DNA from: JBBQZL01 sp038207745
GTDB lineage: Bacteria; Actinomycetota; Thermoleophilia; Solirubrobacterales; 70-9
Reading direction: 5' to 3'
DNA length: 54,519 bases
Assembly: GCA_038207745.1 (NCBI GenBank)
Contig: JBBQZL010000001.1
Coordinates: forward strand, 1 to 54,519
Each line of letters starts with the position of its first letter. Position 1 is the first letter of the stretch. The position numbers and the translations under genes were made by a program. The notes under the pieces were generated by a model. That model saw only the letters and a list, made by a program, of their open reading frames with translations, made no database searches and had not been told where the DNA came from. Below are positions 16,380 through 23,701 of this stretch, in pieces.

Positions 16380-16413
16380 CTTGACAATACCCCCCCAGGG
16401 TATTACTGTCAAG
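16380..16413 (+). promoter_or_regulatory. Palindromic operator nested in a leaderless promoter (CsoR/CstR-like)
   Basis: A -35 TTGACA (16381-16386) and a TANNNT-type -10 TACTGT (16404-16409) have 17-bp spacing. The -10 ends six bases before the ATG at 16416, so transcription should begin at the start codon. Between the boxes lies AATACCC-N5-GGGTATT (16386-16404). An outer pair, CTTGACA and TGTCAAG, brackets the whole element. ATACCC...GGGTAT with a C/G core is the form of operators bound by CsoR/CstR-family copper or persulfide sensors. No such regulator is encoded in the window. Confidence 0.6.
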
Positions 16414-16415
16414 TC

Positions 16416-17111
16416 ATGACCCGGAACCCGATCGCGGCGTTGGCCCCCACGGCGGGTACCCCTAAGACCGGCGAAGCGGAGACGGTGATGCGAGCCGAAG
16501 GAGTGAAGAAGGGCTTCCACCGCGGTCTACCGCCGCGGCGGCGCAGGACCGAGGTCCTTAAAGGGGCAAGCCTCGAGGTTCGCCGCGGCGAGTTGGTCGG
16601 CCTGGTCGGCGAGAATGGCTCGGGAAAGAGCACCCTGATGAAGATCGTCGTTGGCATGATGGAGGGTGACGGGGGAGAGATTGAGCGAAACGGAAAGCTC
16701 GGCTACTGTCCGCAGACGCCGCTGCTCTGGGAGAAACTGACAGTGGCCGAGCACTTCGAGCTGTTCGCCCGCGCGTACGACCTCGACCAGACCGAAGCGG
16801 ACTCGACCAGCCAGAGCCTGCTCGCCGAACTTCAGTTCGAACGCTACCGCGGCTACCGGATCGAGGACCTCTCCGGCGGGACCCGGCAGAAGCTGAACCT
16901 GGCACTGGCCCTGATGCACGGGCCTGACCTTCTGCTGCTCGACGAGCCCTACTCCGGCTTCGACTGGGAGACATACCTGCGCTTCTGGGAGATGAGCGAG
17001 AGGCGCCGCGACCAGGGGATGGGCATCCTGATCGTCTCCCACTTCCTCTCCGAGCGCGAGCGCCTCGACCGCGTCTACGAGCTGCGTGACGGGAGGTGCA
17101 TCGAGGCGTGA
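16416..17111 (+). CDS. ABC transporter ATP-binding protein, probably leaderless
   Basis: A 231-residue nucleotide-binding subunit for the two permeases that follow. Walker A is GENGSGKST, the signature is LSGGTRQK and Walker B is LLLLDEPY. The H-loop sits in VSHFLSERE, and a Q-loop is visible at YCPQTPLLW. An N-terminal extension of about 30 residues precedes the domain. I chose ATG 16416 because it lies at the predicted transcription start and just past a palindromic promoter; a start at 16368 would place the operator inside the coding region. The stop overlaps the next gene's GTG. It is an export-type system, possibly for a metal- or sulfur-stress product given the operator. Confidence 0.88.
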   Translation: MTRNPIAALAPTAGTPKTGEAETVMRAEGVKKGFHRGLPPRRRRTEVLKGASLEVRRGELVGLVGENGSGKSTLMKIVVGMMEGDGGEIERNGKLGYCPQTPLLWEKLTVAEHFELFARAYDLDQTEADSTSQSLLAELQFERYRGYRIEDLSGGTRQKLNLALALMHGPDLLLLDEPYSGFDWETYLRFWEMSERRRDQGMGILIVSHFLSERERLDRVYELRDGRCIEA

Positions 17112-17824
17112 GCGGAATTGTGATTTCCAGCGCCGACTTCCTGCGCGAGCACCTGCGGGCACGGCTGACGCTGGTCATGTTGGTGGCGCTCCCGGCTCTT
17201 TTCGTGCTCGTCTCGGCCTCGGTGCTCGGAGAGTTCGCCTCGGCTCTCGGCGGCTCGGTCGCCGGCGATTCTGCCTCGGCACTGGGCGCCGGTTGGGCTG
17301 CGGCCTTTATGGCGGGTGCTCTCGGCTTCTTTCAGGTCGCCTCGGCTCGCGGGGCGGATCGCCGCCTGGCGCTGGCGGGAATGGGAGCGGTGCCGGTAGC
17401 GGTTGCGCGGATATCGGCCTCGATTCTTCTTGGGCTGCTGATATCAGGAGTCGCCTTCGGCACCCTCTGGCTAGCTGCCGGCATCGCTCATCCCGCCCAC
17501 GCATTCATCGCGATCCTGATCTTCGCTCTGATCTACATCGGTATCGGCACCGTGGTCGGATCGTTCATCTCCGACCCGCTGGAGGGCTCGCTCACCGTGG
17601 CGTTCATCTTCCTGATCGACGCCTTCTCCGGCCCGGGGATGAGCGGTGGCGGAGGGCTGGCGCAGCTGATGCCGACCCGCAAGGCGGCCGACGTACTGGT
17701 CGCCGCCGGGGCGGGCCAGAGCTCGCCGGCCGGGGACTGGATCGCGGTGTGTCTGACGGCCCTCGGGGCCCTACTGATTGCGACGGGGGCCTTCTGGCTC
17801 TCCGCCCGGCCGAGGTCGGCATGA
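17108..17824 (+). CDS. ABC-2 type transporter permease 1
   Basis: A 238-residue membrane protein with about six helices: LTLVMLVALPALFVLVSA, AAAFMAGALGFFQVAS, ISASILLGLLISGVAFG, AFIAILIFALIYIGIG, LTVAFIFLIDAFSG and the final ALGALLIATGAFWLSA. The start is the GTG at 17108, with GGGAGG 11 bases upstream and a four-base overlap with the ATPase stop. A GTG at 17096 is possible but falls within that ribosome site. It shares layout with the next permease, so the exporter probably has a heterodimeric membrane part. Confidence 0.82.
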   Translation: MSGIVISSADFLREHLRARLTLVMLVALPALFVLVSASVLGEFASALGGSVAGDSASALGAGWAAAFMAGALGFFQVASARGADRRLALAGMGAVPVAVARISASILLGLLISGVAFGTLWLAAGIAHPAHAFIAILIFALIYIGIGTVVGSFISDPLEGSLTVAFIFLIDAFSGPGMSGGGGLAQLMPTRKAADVLVAAGAGQSSPAGDWIAVCLTALGALLIATGAFWLSARPRSA

Positions 17825-18567
17825 GCGGGCGCGCTTCCACGGCGATCCGGATGGGCTTCCGCGAGCAGCTCCGCCGCCCCCTGCTGCTGGTCCTACTGAT
17901 AACCGTCCCGTTCCTCTTCATCAGCTGGAGCGTGGCGATCACCGAGCCCAACCCGCACCTGATCACCCTGCCCGGTGGCGATCAATTCCTGACCACGATG
18001 AAGGATCTGCACGGCGCGATCATGGTGCCGATCACCGTTGGCTTCCTCGCCGGCCTGGTCGGCCTCTTCATCGTCCAGTCGGCCCTGGAATCCGACCGCC
18101 GCCTGGTGCTGGCCGGATACAGTCCCGGTGAGGCGATCATGCCGCGCCTCGTCGTCCTTTTCACGGCGACACTCGTCGTCATCGCCGTTTCCCTCGGGGT
18201 AACTGCGATCGACTTCACCCCCGCTTCCTGGCTCCCCTTCGTTACCGGCAACCTCCTGGCCGGCCTGATCTACGGCGCGATCGGCGCCCTGGCGGGAGCG
18301 CTCGTCGGCCGCCTCGGAGGCGCCTATCTGATGTTCTTCCTGCCGATGCTGGACATCGGGGTTGCCCAGAATCCGATGTTCTTCCGAGGCACCCCGCAGG
18401 GGTGGGCCACCGTGCTCCCAGGCTACGGTCCGACCCGGGTCCTGGTCGACGGCGCGTTCTCGTCGAGCTTTGACGCCGGGGGCTCGCTGATCGTGGCGTT
18501 GCTCTGGCTTGCCGCCCTCTCAGTGGCCGTGCTCGTTCTGCTTCGCCGCTCCGTTGCCGGCTCCTAA
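17821..18567 (+). CDS. ABC-2 type transporter permease 2
   Basis: A 248-residue membrane protein beginning at an ATG that overlaps the stop of permease 1 (ATGA). The helices include LLLVLLITVPFLFISWSV, IMVPITVGFLAGLVGLFIV, RLVVLFTATLVVIAVSLGV, LLAGLIYGAIGALAGALVG, GAYLMFFLPMLDIGVAQNP and LIVALLWLAALSVAVLVLL. The order ATPase-permease-permease with tight overlaps indicates one complex. A 108-bp gap to the convergent cytochrome gene holds nothing I can identify. The exported substrate is unknown. Confidence 0.82.
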   Translation: MSGRASTAIRMGFREQLRRPLLLVLLITVPFLFISWSVAITEPNPHLITLPGGDQFLTTMKDLHGAIMVPITVGFLAGLVGLFIVQSALESDRRLVLAGYSPGEAIMPRLVVLFTATLVVIAVSLGVTAIDFTPASWLPFVTGNLLAGLIYGAIGALAGALVGRLGGAYLMFFLPMLDIGVAQNPMFFRGTPQGWATVLPGYGPTRVLVDGAFSSSFDAGGSLIVALLWLAALSVAVLVLLRRSVAGS

Positions 18568-18675
18568 GGACGAGCGCTTCCAGCAGGGTGGGTGCTGCAC
18601 GATCGGCGAACTGATACGCCCTGAATTGAACCGAGCCGCCGCCAACTACCACGCCCTCGTGCTCTGCTCACCGCG

Positions 18676-19134
18676 CTACTTGCCGCTCTGCGACGAACCG
18701 CCCGTGGGGACATCAGGCGAGGGGCCACCTCCGTGCAGGTGGGCAATCAGGTCGGCCATCTGGTTCGCCTCGAAGGTCGGGAATGGGATGCCTTCCTCCG
18801 CGAAAGCGGCCTCCATCGCGGGGACGTGGTTCCAGATCCTGCCGCTCATGTTGGCGATGTCGGTGACGCTCTGCTTGCTCCTCATGAAGTCGAGCTTAGG
18901 AGCGTCGGTGCCACCCTGGCCCTCGAAGGTATGACACATCGAGCAGCCCTGGCTGACGAACAGCATCCGTCCCTGCGTCGCGTTTCCGATGCTGCTGGCT
19001 TGAAGCGACCCGCTCGAAGAGTTGCTCTCACTTCCCTTGACGAGGACACCGAACACCACCCCGACGCCCAATCCGAGAGCGGCGGCGACCAATATGAGAA
19101 GAAGGGCATTCGAGGACCCACGTTGATTCAACAT
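18676..19134 (-). CDS. Membrane-anchored class I c-type cytochrome
   Basis: A 152-residue protein. A short basic N-terminus is followed by one helix (LLLILVAAALGLGVGVVFGVLV), a Ser-rich linker, and a cytochrome c domain with the heme motif CSMCH. WNHVPAM supplies the likely axial Met region, and FEANQMADLIAHLHGG forms the C-terminal helix. The tail is Gly/Ser/Pro-rich. ATG 19134 was chosen because the hydrophobic anchor follows directly. The gene lies just past the broken HTH gene on the same strand and between two tRNA-like repeats. It would carry electrons on the outer face of the membrane; its partner is not in the window. Confidence 0.85.
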   Translation of the reverse strand: MLNQRGSSNALLLILVAAALGLGVGVVFGVLVKGSESNSSSGSLQASSIGNATQGRMLFVSQGCSMCHTFEGQGGTDAPKLDFMRSKQSVTDIANMSGRIWNHVPAMEAAFAEEGIPFPTFEANQMADLIAHLHGGGPSPDVPTGGSSQSGK

Positions 19135-19138
19135 CCGC

Positions 19139-19508
19139 TCAACGAATCGCGCCAGGTGACAGATCGCAACTTGGGTCGGTCCGACGCGCCGGTCCTCCGG
19201 AATTACAGCGGTGGGTGGTCTCGTAGCGTCTGGCAAGTGCCAGCTTCTCCTCGGTCCAGCGGATCGGTCGGCCGCTCTCTGCGCGGGTCTCGGGCCCGCG
19301 CCGATGCCCTCAGCCTCACCCGCCGCAGGAGGTCGAGGCACTCCAGCTTCTTGGCGGCGCGCAGGTAGCCCTTCTGGACGCTTGACGTTCCTTCCGGAGC
19401 ATCGATCACCAACCCGCCATGGGTTCCCGGCGGGGGAGCGTAGACCAGCAGGGTGCGCTCGAGGACGCCGAGGCGGACGCCCTTGAAGGTCGAGGTCCGC
19501 CCACTCAT
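19139..19508 (-). pseudogene. Frameshifted small winged-helix/HTH protein
   Basis: From ATG 19508 the product reads MSGRTSTFKGVRLGVLERTL and then a helix-turn-helix-like GTSSVQKGYLRAAKKLECLDLLRR. After RRVRL near 19305-19312 the initial frame turns into arginine-rich noise. The next frame gives GPETRAESGRPIRWTEEKL and ALARRYETTHRCNSGG, ending at a TGA at 19139-19141, four bases before the cytochrome ATG. One extra base therefore appears to break a protein of about 123 residues. The start overlaps the stop of the restored RHH frame (ATGA), so the two were an operon. Sequencing error would restore it. Confidence 0.5.
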
Positions 19509-19883
19509 CGCCTCTGCGCGATTCTGGCCGCCATCCGCCTTGCGATCTCGTCCAGGTCCGCTGTCGGCATATCGTCTGATGCGGTCCCGGCCCCGTCTCG
19601 AGCTGACCGGGGATCAGTGCATGCAGCCTCGGCGTCAAGTTGTGCTCTCTTCCGCGCCGTCTGGTCTACGTCTGATGTCGCGAGCTCCCGGATGGTCTTG
19701 CCCTGGCGGCCCAGGGGAGGGGGTCAGGATCACCCTCCCGTTGGCTGCTGCCTCAGCCAGCTTTCGAAGCAGATCGGGGCGGGATACCCCGCGATGGAGC
19801 GCCATACGGTCGATCTGTGCGGCGAGCTCGGAAGGCAGCTTGGTCGAGACGGTCTGAACCTTCTTGGTTTCTGAAGAGGCCAC
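19505..19883 (-). pseudogene. Frameshifted ribbon-helix-helix (CopG/Arc-like) protein
   Basis: From a GTG at 19883 the product begins MASSETKKVQTVSTKLPSEL, then AAQIDRMALHRGVSRPDLLR, a convincing ribbon-helix-helix fold. In the initial frame it becomes noise after GRVILTPS. A one-base shift near the G-runs at 19714-19723 restores GKTIRELATSDVDQTARKRA and then MPTADLDEIARRMAARIAQR, ending in a TGA that overlaps the next gene's ATG. The lesion sits in a homopolymer, so it may be a sequencing or assembly artefact, a true mutation, or slippage. RHH plus HTH pairs are typical of plasmid and island maintenance or regulation modules. Confidence 0.5.
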
Positions 19884-19945
19884 ACAACAGGTATTCCGAC
19901 GATTTCGCGGTGCTCCCCAAACGGACTCTTGAGGCCCGTGGGACC

Positions 19946-19967
19946 ATCGCGCAGGTCTATCGCGCGG
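19946..19967 (+). repeat. Tandem ATCGCGC direct repeat, copy 2
   Basis: ATCGCGCAG is followed by TATCGCGCGG with a three-base insertion relative to copy 1 at 16249. It lies about 65 bp before copy 2 of the tRNA-like repeat. The surrounding 19884-20074 gap holds no supported gene. Confidence 0.4.
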
Positions 19968-20030
19968 CGCTGCCGACGCCCAATGAATGGCTCAAAAGTG
20001 CCAGTCACCGGGAACCAGCGGATGGTCTAA

Positions 20031-20051
20031 GAAACCGAAGTCACTGGTTCG
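20031..20051 (+). repeat. tRNA-3'-end-like repeat, copy 2 (truncated)
   Basis: Reads GAAACCGAAG then TCACTGGTTCG, identical to copy 1 except for one missing G. It then diverges, so only the variable loop and the first half of the T-arm remain. Together with copy 1 it brackets the ABC exporter, cytochrome and RHH/HTH genes (3.9 kb). Confidence 0.5.
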
Positions 20052-20074
20052 TCTCGCGAACCGGGTGATCGGGT

Positions 20075-20902
20075 TCAGCCCGGTCGTCGTGCCTTCAGTG
20101 CACGGTCGACCATGCGGTCGCCGGCCGCGTTCATCAGGCCCGGGAGGATGTTGGCGAGGCGACGGGTGAACCGTGCGCGGTGGCCGGGGATGATCATCCG
20201 GCGGCGGCCTTCCAGCCCGCGGATGATCTCTTCGCAGGCTTGGTCGACACCGAGGGTGCCCGAGAACTTCTTCAGCTCGAGGCTGATCGCGTCGCCGGTC
20301 CGGCGTTCGTCCTCGACCATCGCGGTCTCGACCTCCGGCGGACAGATCACCGAGACGGCGATGCCCTTCGGCTTGTACTCCAGCCTCAACGCCCCCGCCA
20401 GCCCCACAACCCCGAACTTGGAGGCGCTATAGGCCGCATAGCCGTAGTTCGGGACGATCCCGGCAAGGGAGGCGATCAGGGCGAGCTGCGCTCCCGGTTG
20501 CATTTGGGGGAGAACCGCTGCGGCGAAGTTGCGACTGCCGATCAGGTTGACCTCGACGACGAGCCGGAACCGCTCCTCGCTGAGCTCCTCAAACGTCTTC
20601 GATGCCTGGACCCCGGCCGAATTGATCGCAAGAGTCGGCGGCCCGGTCGCCGCAACCGCCTTCTCGACGGCCCGAGCCAGCGCGTCGGCGTCGGTGACGT
20701 CGACCTCGTGGAAGCCGGCGCCCGCTCCACTGTCCGCGTCGCCCCCGTCGCCTCCGAGCCTGCGCCTGGCTTCGTCACCGATCTTCAGATCGAAGACGGA
20801 AACCGCCACTCCTCGCGCCCGCAGCATCTCGGCCAGGCGCAGGCCGATGCCGCTCCCTCCGCCGCTGATCAAAGCCGTCTTCCAGTCCGTTCGCACGCTC
20901 AT
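20075..20902 (-). CDS. Short-chain dehydrogenase/reductase
   Basis: A 275-residue classical SDR. The cofactor motif SGGGSGIG is at residues 13-20, NSAG at 94-97, and the complete catalytic set Ser145, Tyr158, Lys162 (YSASK). The substrate loop PPEVETAMVEDERRTG and a C-terminal FTRRLANILPGLMN resemble membrane-associated lipid or sterol-type SDRs. GAGAGGAAA precedes the ATG. It is the last gene of the leftward VOC-epimerase-SDR operon, with 25 bp to the epimerase stop. It probably oxidises or reduces an intermediate in the same pathway; the substrate is unknown. Confidence 0.9.
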   Translation of the reverse strand: MSVRTDWKTALISGGGSGIGLRLAEMLRARGVAVSVFDLKIGDEARRRLGGDGGDADSGAGAGFHEVDVTDADALARAVEKAVAATGPPTLAINSAGVQASKTFEELSEERFRLVVEVNLIGSRNFAAAVLPQMQPGAQLALIASLAGIVPNYGYAAYSASKFGVVGLAGALRLEYKPKGIAVSVICPPEVETAMVEDERRTGDAISLELKKFSGTLGVDQACEEIIRGLEGRRRMIIPGHRARFTRRLANILPGLMNAAGDRMVDRALKARRPG

Positions 20903-20927
20903 CGTTTTCCTCTCGTTGTCCGCTTCG

Positions 20928-21890
20928 CTAATCCAGCAGGCCCTGTCCGGCCAGCCACTGTTCGCTTCGCCGCATGCCTTCCTCCAGATCGACCTTGGGC
21001 TCGTATCCGAGCAGCCGTCGTGCCTTGTCGATCGAGTAGCCGCCGGTACGGGCCAACATCCTCATCGACTCGGCACTCACCTCGGTCTCCCGCCCCAGGG
21101 CGCCGAAGGTCATCCCGACCACACCGGCCAACCCCTTCGCCAGGGGGGTCGGCAGGGTCCGGATCGACTTGCCGCCGAGCATGCGGGCGTAGTGCCCGAA
21201 GAAGTCCCTCGCCGGCAGCCCGGCGCCGTCGCCGAGGATGAATACCTGTCCCGCCGCAACTTCAAGGCCGCCGACTGCCTCGAGCCCGTCGATCAGGTTG
21301 TCGATGTAGACCGGGCTGAAGACGCCCATGCCTCGGGCCGGCAGCGCGAACTGGCCCGAGCGAAGCATCTCGACCGGGATCCGCGTCCAAGGTCGGGAGC
21401 GCGGGCCATAGACATCGGTGGGACGGACGACGGAACAGGCGACCTCGCCCGCCGCGTGGGCCTGCAGGACGAAATGCTCGGAGGCGACCTTGGTGTCCAC
21501 GTAGTGGTTGCCGTTGGGCCGCAGCGGGTAGGTCTCGTCGACTCCATCGGGGAAGTCGAACCCGTATGCCGCAACCGAGGAGAGATGCACGAAGCGACCG
21601 ACACCGGCGTTCGCAGCGGCCTCGAGCGCCCGCCGCGTACCCAGCACATTCACGTTCCAGGAATTCTCCTCGGAGGCGACGTTCGAGACCACGGCCGCGG
21701 TGTGGAAGACGAGGTCGCATCCAATAAGCCTTCGCGCCCAGCCGCTCGGGTCGAGGATGTCGCCGGCGACGACGCCGAGCTCCGGCTCGGCAACCCGATC
21801 GAGCCCGCCCACCTCGGCCCCGGCAGAGCGGTAGCGCTCCAGCAGGGCCCGGCCGATGAAGCCGAGAGCGCCGGTGACGAAGATCTTCAT
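20928..21890 (-). CDS. NAD-dependent epimerase/dehydratase (extended SDR, 3-beta-HSD-like)
   Basis: A 320-residue extended SDR. The nucleotide motif GALGFIG is at residues 7-13, HTAAVVSN is the substrate-side strand, and SSVAAYG gives the Ser region. NHYVDTKVASE supplies the catalytic YxxxK, followed by VVRPTDVYGPRSRPW and the late TGGYSIDKARRLLGYEPK typical of this group. AGGAGAAGG precedes the ATG, which overlaps the stop of the VOC gene (ATGA). The shape fits sugar-nucleotide epimerases and 3-beta-hydroxysteroid dehydrogenase-like enzymes equally; the VOC and TPP neighbours favour a small-molecule role. Confidence 0.88.
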   Translation of the reverse strand: MKIFVTGALGFIGRALLERYRSAGAEVGGLDRVAEPELGVVAGDILDPSGWARRLIGCDLVFHTAAVVSNVASEENSWNVNVLGTRRALEAAANAGVGRFVHLSSVAAYGFDFPDGVDETYPLRPNGNHYVDTKVASEHFVLQAHAAGEVACSVVRPTDVYGPRSRPWTRIPVEMLRSGQFALPARGMGVFSPVYIDNLIDGLEAVGGLEVAAGQVFILGDGAGLPARDFFGHYARMLGGKSIRTLPTPLAKGLAGVVGMTFGALGRETEVSAESMRMLARTGGYSIDKARRLLGYEPKVDLEEGMRRSEQWLAGQGLLD

Positions 21891-22846
21891 TTCCTTCTCC
21901 TGATCGTGGTCGGAGTGAAGCCGGTCAGTCGCCACGCCCAGCGGCGCGGGTAGAGCAGCTCGACGTTCTCGCCCGAGGGAAGTTCGAAGTACATGACGCG
22001 GAAGATCCCGGCCTCGAGCGGCTTCTCGCTGGTCGGCCGGAATCCGCGATCGACCCAGCGGTCGTAGGTGCGGTCGAAGGTGGCGCGGTCGCGGGCGACG
22101 ATGGCGATGTTCATGATCCCCTGGTCGCAGATCCGATAGCCATCGGGCAACGGCCTGCCGAGCGGACGCTGGTATTCGACCAGCTCGAGCAGCACCCCGC
22201 CGCCGTCGAGCGTGTGCTCGCGCCGCTCTGCTCCATCCAGTCCCCACATGGCCTCGTGCTGAGGGGAGTGGAGGGGGAGATCTGCGGTATCGAATCCGAT
22301 GCCGTCGGCCCAGGTGTGGACGGCAGCGTCGAGGTCGGTGACCGAGATCGTGATCGAGCGCAGGGTCGCCGGGACCTCCGGTCGCTGCTTGGCGGGCTCG
22401 GAGGCGGCCAGGGGATCCGCCTCCATCAACTCGATCCAGTTGCCCTCGGGGTCGCGCGCGCATGCGCGGCGTTGCGGCCGGACCCCGAGTACCGGGCCCA
22501 CCGGCTCAGAACCGAGGCGCGCCATCCGGCCGAGGGTTGCATCGAAGTCGCGGACGTGGAAGCCGGCGCGACGGTAGCCGTGATCGGCCGGGGTCTCATC
22601 GGGTCGGCGAGTGCGTGGGCGGGGGTGGATGAAGTGAAAGAGTTCGATCTGGGTCCACTCGCGTCCGTCGATCAGCCAGCGGGCGGTGAAGAGTGGAGTG
22701 GTGAGACCGTTGACCTTCGCCGCCGGTGGCCCGGCGAACAGTGACGCGCCGCTCGGAAGCAGCCCGAGACCGTCCCGGTACCACTCACGCATCTGCGAGC
22801 CCCCGAGGTGGTTGAAGGCGAGTTGGCCGATCGCGAGGTCACGCAT
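21887..22846 (-). CDS. Two-domain VOC (extradiol dioxygenase/glyoxalase-fold) protein
   Basis: About 319 residues with two vicinal-oxygen-chelate modules. In the first, GFHVRDF and DPEGNWIELME supply a His and a Glu. The second contains SITISVTDLDAAVHTW and ends with FELPSGENVELLYP. Where a metal His is expected in the second module (GIMNIAIVAR) there is an Asn, so metal binding may be altered. I chose ATG 22846 because AGGGAG lies eight bases upstream; an ATG at 22891 is an alternative. It is first in the leftward operon and divergent from the TetR gene across 165 bp. The substrate is unknown. Confidence 0.82.
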   Translation of the reverse strand: MRDLAIGQLAFNHLGGSQMREWYRDGLGLLPSGASLFAGPPAAKVNGLTTPLFTARWLIDGREWTQIELFHFIHPRPRTRRPDETPADHGYRRAGFHVRDFDATLGRMARLGSEPVGPVLGVRPQRRACARDPEGNWIELMEADPLAASEPAKQRPEVPATLRSITISVTDLDAAVHTWADGIGFDTADLPLHSPQHEAMWGLDGAERREHTLDGGGVLLELVEYQRPLGRPLPDGYRICDQGIMNIAIVARDRATFDRTYDRWVDRGFRPTSEKPLEAGIFRVMYFELPSGENVELLYPRRWAWRLTGFTPTTIRRRK

Positions 22847-22978
22847 ACGCGGATCTCCCTGCCCCGCTGGTCCACCCATACTTGACGCCATCGGTCTGGT
22901 TCAGCCCGCGAGCCTGGGCCGGGTCCGCCTCTTGTACGGAGTGGTAGCTCATCCGACCTCGCCTTCGCTGGATCAAAT

Positions 22979-23005
22979 CAGAACACAAGTCATGTTACAG
23001 TTCTG
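22979..23005 (+). promoter_or_regulatory. CAGAAC...GTTCTG dyad before the TetR gene
   Basis: CAGAAC (22979-22984) and GTTCTG (23000-23005) are perfectly complementary across 15 bp. The right arm overlaps a -10-like TACAGT (22996-23001) that lies ten bases before the ATG at 23012, so the TetR message would have a very short leader. This fits a TetR autoregulatory operator in the divergent region. Confidence 0.35.
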
Positions 23006-23011
23006 CGTTGG

Positions 23012-23701
23012 ATGATCTCAGGCGATACCCCAGAGGCGACGACCGCGGATCAGGCGCAGACGCGCAGACGCCCCGTGCAGGCGCGGAGCCGGGACACCGT
23101 CGAGCGGATCCTCACCGCGGCCACCGAGCTGATCGAGGAATCCGGCGTCGATGCCGCCTCGACCCGGGCAATCGCCGGGCGGGCGGGCGTTTCGGCGCCC
23201 TCCCTGTACCGGTTCTTCGCGGATCGCGATGAGATCCTCGACGAGATTCTGAAGCGGCAGCTGCATCAGCTCGACGCTCATGCCGAGCACGAGGAGTCGG
23301 GTTGGCGCTTCGGCTCGGTCGAGGAGTTCGTCGGCCTCGAACTCGACCTCCATGTCGACTTCTACGAGCAGCACCCGAGCTTTGCGCGGCTCTGGTTCGG
23401 CGGCAGGGTGAGCCCGACGGTCGTCGCCGAGGTCCACGGCCGTAACCGGGCGCTTGCCTCGCGCGCGCGCAGGGTTCTGGTCGATGCAGGCATGATCAAG
23501 GCGGACACCGCACCGGGGGCTCTCGACCTGCTCGTGGAGCTCGGCGACCGGGTTCTGGAGATGGCGTTCAGGGAAGGGCCGAAGGCGGACCCCGAGGTGA
23601 TCGAGATGGGGCGCGGCGCGCTGATCGCCTGCCTACAGGGCTGGATAACGGGCGGGAGATCGATTACCGCGGAACCGGAGGGAAGCAATGGGCAAGATTG
23701 A
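23012..23701 (+). CDS. TetR-family transcriptional regulator
   Basis: A 229-residue regulator. A disordered N-terminus (about 25 residues) precedes the HTH, RILTAATELIEESGVDAAST then IAGRAGVSAPSLYRFFADRD. The C-terminal domain has FYEQHPSFARLWFGGRVSP, seen in several actinobacterial TetR proteins. It overlaps the next gene by 14 bases, so it is cotranscribed with the TPP enzyme, and is divergent from the VOC operon. Control of both arms from the shared 165-bp region is likely. Confidence 0.88.
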   Translation: MISGDTPEATTADQAQTRRRPVQARSRDTVERILTAATELIEESGVDAASTRAIAGRAGVSAPSLYRFFADRDEILDEILKRQLHQLDAHAEHEESGWRFGSVEEFVGLELDLHVDFYEQHPSFARLWFGGRVSPTVVAEVHGRNRALASRARRVLVDAGMIKADTAPGALDLLVELGDRVLEMAFREGPKADPEVIEMGRGALIACLQGWITGGRSITAEPEGSNGQD

